64,000 bases of DNA from Azospirillum brasilense (GTDB lineage Bacteria; Pseudomonadota; Alphaproteobacteria; Azospirillales; Azospirillaceae), in the NCBI RefSeq assembly GCF_001315015.1, contig NZ_CP012915.1, positions 186,001 through 250,000 on the forward strand. Direction: 5' to 3'. Below the pieces are notes generated by a model. It had not been told where the DNA came from and made no database searches. It saw only the letters and a program-made list of their open reading frames with translations. How positions within the stretch are numbered: the first letter of the stretch is position 1; every line of letters starts with the position of its first letter. Positions 63,058 to 64,000 of this stretch are shown piece after piece. The position numbers and the translations under genes were made by a program.

Positions 63058-64000
63058 CTACCGCTGGACCGTCAGGCGGCCGTCCAGCCGCGGCGCGAAG
63101 CTGCCGGTGCGGGCGATCCGGCTGGCCAGGATGGTCGAGACGAAATCGGCGTCCCGGTCGTCCACCAGCCGCGGGGCCGTTGACAGCATCGCATAGCCGT
63201 CGCCGCCGTTGGCGAGGTAGCTGCCGGTGGCCAACCGGAAGCGGGCCATCGGATCCACCGGCTTGCCGCCCACCGTCAGCGCCACCACCCGCCGGCCGGG
63301 CGGGCGCGACGCGTCGACGGTGACGCGGGCGTTGGACAGGTGCGGGAATCGGCCCTGCAACTGCTCGATTCCGGAGAAGCCGAACTCCAGCGCGTCGCGC
63401 AGCTGCTGCCCGGTGACCTCGATCAGCACGGCGGTGTCGTGGAAGGGGAATTCGGTCTGGATCTCCCGGCGCGTCCACACCGTGCCCGCCGCGTAGGCGC
63501 GGTCGCCGCGGAAGGAGCCGCCATTGATCAGCGCCACGTCGGCCTCCATCGCCTCGCGCAGCGAATCGGCGACGGTGTTTGCGAAGGCGTTCTCGCTGGC
63601 GCGCACCGCCTCGCGCCTCGTGTCGATGGGGGCGTCCAGACGGCCCACCTGCATGCCCAGCATGCTGTCCAGCCGCGCGCGGTAGGCCTTGGCCTGCGTG
63701 TCCAACGCCGGGTCCGGCGCCACGGTGGCGGTGTCGATGGCGCGCACGCCGCTGCTCCACACGGTGCGCGTGACGCCGTCCTTGATGACCTTCTCCGCGG
63801 TGACGTCCAGGGCCAGGACCCAAGCGGCCTGCGGCTCGATCGTCGCGCTCAGAGTCTTGCCGTCGTAATCCACGGCGACCACCCGCCCACGGTCCTGGTA
63901 GAGCACGATGTCGGCGGCGCCGGAGGCGATTACCTCGCGGTGGGTGCCGCCGGAATCGCCGGTCAGCGCCACCACCAGATCGGCGCCGGCGTTGCGCAGC
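63058..64000 (-). CDS. 5'-nucleotidase/UshA-family metallophosphatase, C-terminal part
   Basis: The gene enters from the right edge; only its last 314 codons are here. The reading frame is open up to base 64000, and residues before the internal GTG at 63975 (LRNAGADLVV) are in frame, so the N-terminal calcineurin-like domain is outside. The 5'-nucleotidase C-terminal domain is clear: ENAFANTVADSLREAMEADV, ALINGGSFRGDRAY, the LEFGFSGIEQLQGRFP region and the ATGSYLANGGDGY motif. Such enzymes hydrolyse nucleotides in the periplasm. The kinase gene follows after 7 bp. Confidence 0.87.
   Translation of the reverse strand, partial: LRNAGADLVVALTGDSGGTHREVIASGAADIVLYQDRGRVVAVDYDGKTLSATIEPQAAWVLALDVTAEKVIKDGVTRTVWSSGVRAIDTATVAPDPALDTQAKAYRARLDSMLGMQVGRLDAPIDTRREAVRASENAFANTVADSLREAMEADVALINGGSFRGDRAYAAGTVWTRREIQTEFPFHDTAVLIEVTGQQLRDALEFGFSGIEQLQGRFPHLSNARVTVDASRPPGRRVVALTVGGKPVDPMARFRLATGSYLANGGDGYAMLSTAPRLVDDRDADFVSTILASRIARTGSFAPRLDGRLTVQR

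Noticed and set aside
60672..63323. 883-codon plus-strand frame opposite the histidine kinase
   Set aside because: Shadow of the kinase; the kinase has complete motifs in its own frame.

Overview
The window is GC-rich bacterial chromosomal DNA that looks like an alphaproteobacterium close to Azospirillum (Rhodospirillales). This is inferred from gene content, not from a database search. The pointers are hopanoid genes, a FlaF-type flagellar regulator, the argH-lptM-lysA order, alphaproteobacterial families (TIGR02302/DUF4175, DUF1491, DUF1178) and many TPR glycosyltransferases. I saw no rRNA, tRNA, CRISPR array, insertion sequence or prophage. It reads as ordinary chromosome with several lineage-specific islands.

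Layout. 1-6758: hopanoid locus. hpnN points left, and shc, a DUF2141 gene and hpnG point right, converging on hpnH. A matching 19-bp dyad of the form GTA-N3-TAC-N-GTA-N3-TAC lies in both hopanoid control regions. 7014-10879: an HD hydrolase, then a response regulator, a cobalamin-binding protein carrying the CarH-type W-x9-E-H motif, and a histidine kinase. This is a candidate B12-based light-sensing pathway. 11013-13045: an ExoD-like membrane protein and a CorC/HlyC-type CBS protein. 13245-16163: two exported proteins of unknown role and a MarR regulator. 16299-19706: rodA, a MASE1 histidine kinase and a response regulator, all on the minus strand. 19879-23999: an unknown tryptophan-rich protein, the TIGR02302/DUF4175 protein and a bacteriohemerythrin.

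24090-28396: lysA, lptM and argH as overlapping genes, divergent from a TlpA-like thioredoxin, then a DUF4142 protein. 28552-32154: 3-hydroxyacyl-CoA dehydrogenase, ETF alpha and beta, a PduO-type cobalamin adenosyltransferase and a small twin-TM protein. 32298-39246: Tat-exported GH1 glycosidase, envelope-associated small proteins, a cupin, endonuclease III, an AhpD-like protein and a TPR-glycosyltransferase. 39361-46358: a branched-chain amino-acid type ABC system (substrate-binding protein, two permeases, one ATPase) interrupted by a second TPR-glycosyltransferase and an L,D-transpeptidase. 46512-50498: chemoreceptor, LptF and a GT9 glycosyltransferase.

50591-58180: flagellar block with flaF, then flgE, flgK and flgL on the minus strand. 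FlgE is very large (1149 aa), and its insert repeats a module also present in FlgL. A sigma-54 type -24/-12 element precedes flgE. 58476-64000: a third TPR-glycosyltransferase, a DUF1491 protein, a HAMP-PAS histidine kinase and the C-terminal part of a 5'-nucleotidase-family protein that runs off the window.

The genes mainly serve the cell envelope (hopanoids, LPS export, peptidoglycan remodelling, glycosylation), motility and signalling, with a smaller set for amino-acid and acyl-CoA metabolism. The most interesting items are the cobalamin sensor cassette, the hopanoid dyad shared by two promoters, and the repeat-expanded hook protein.
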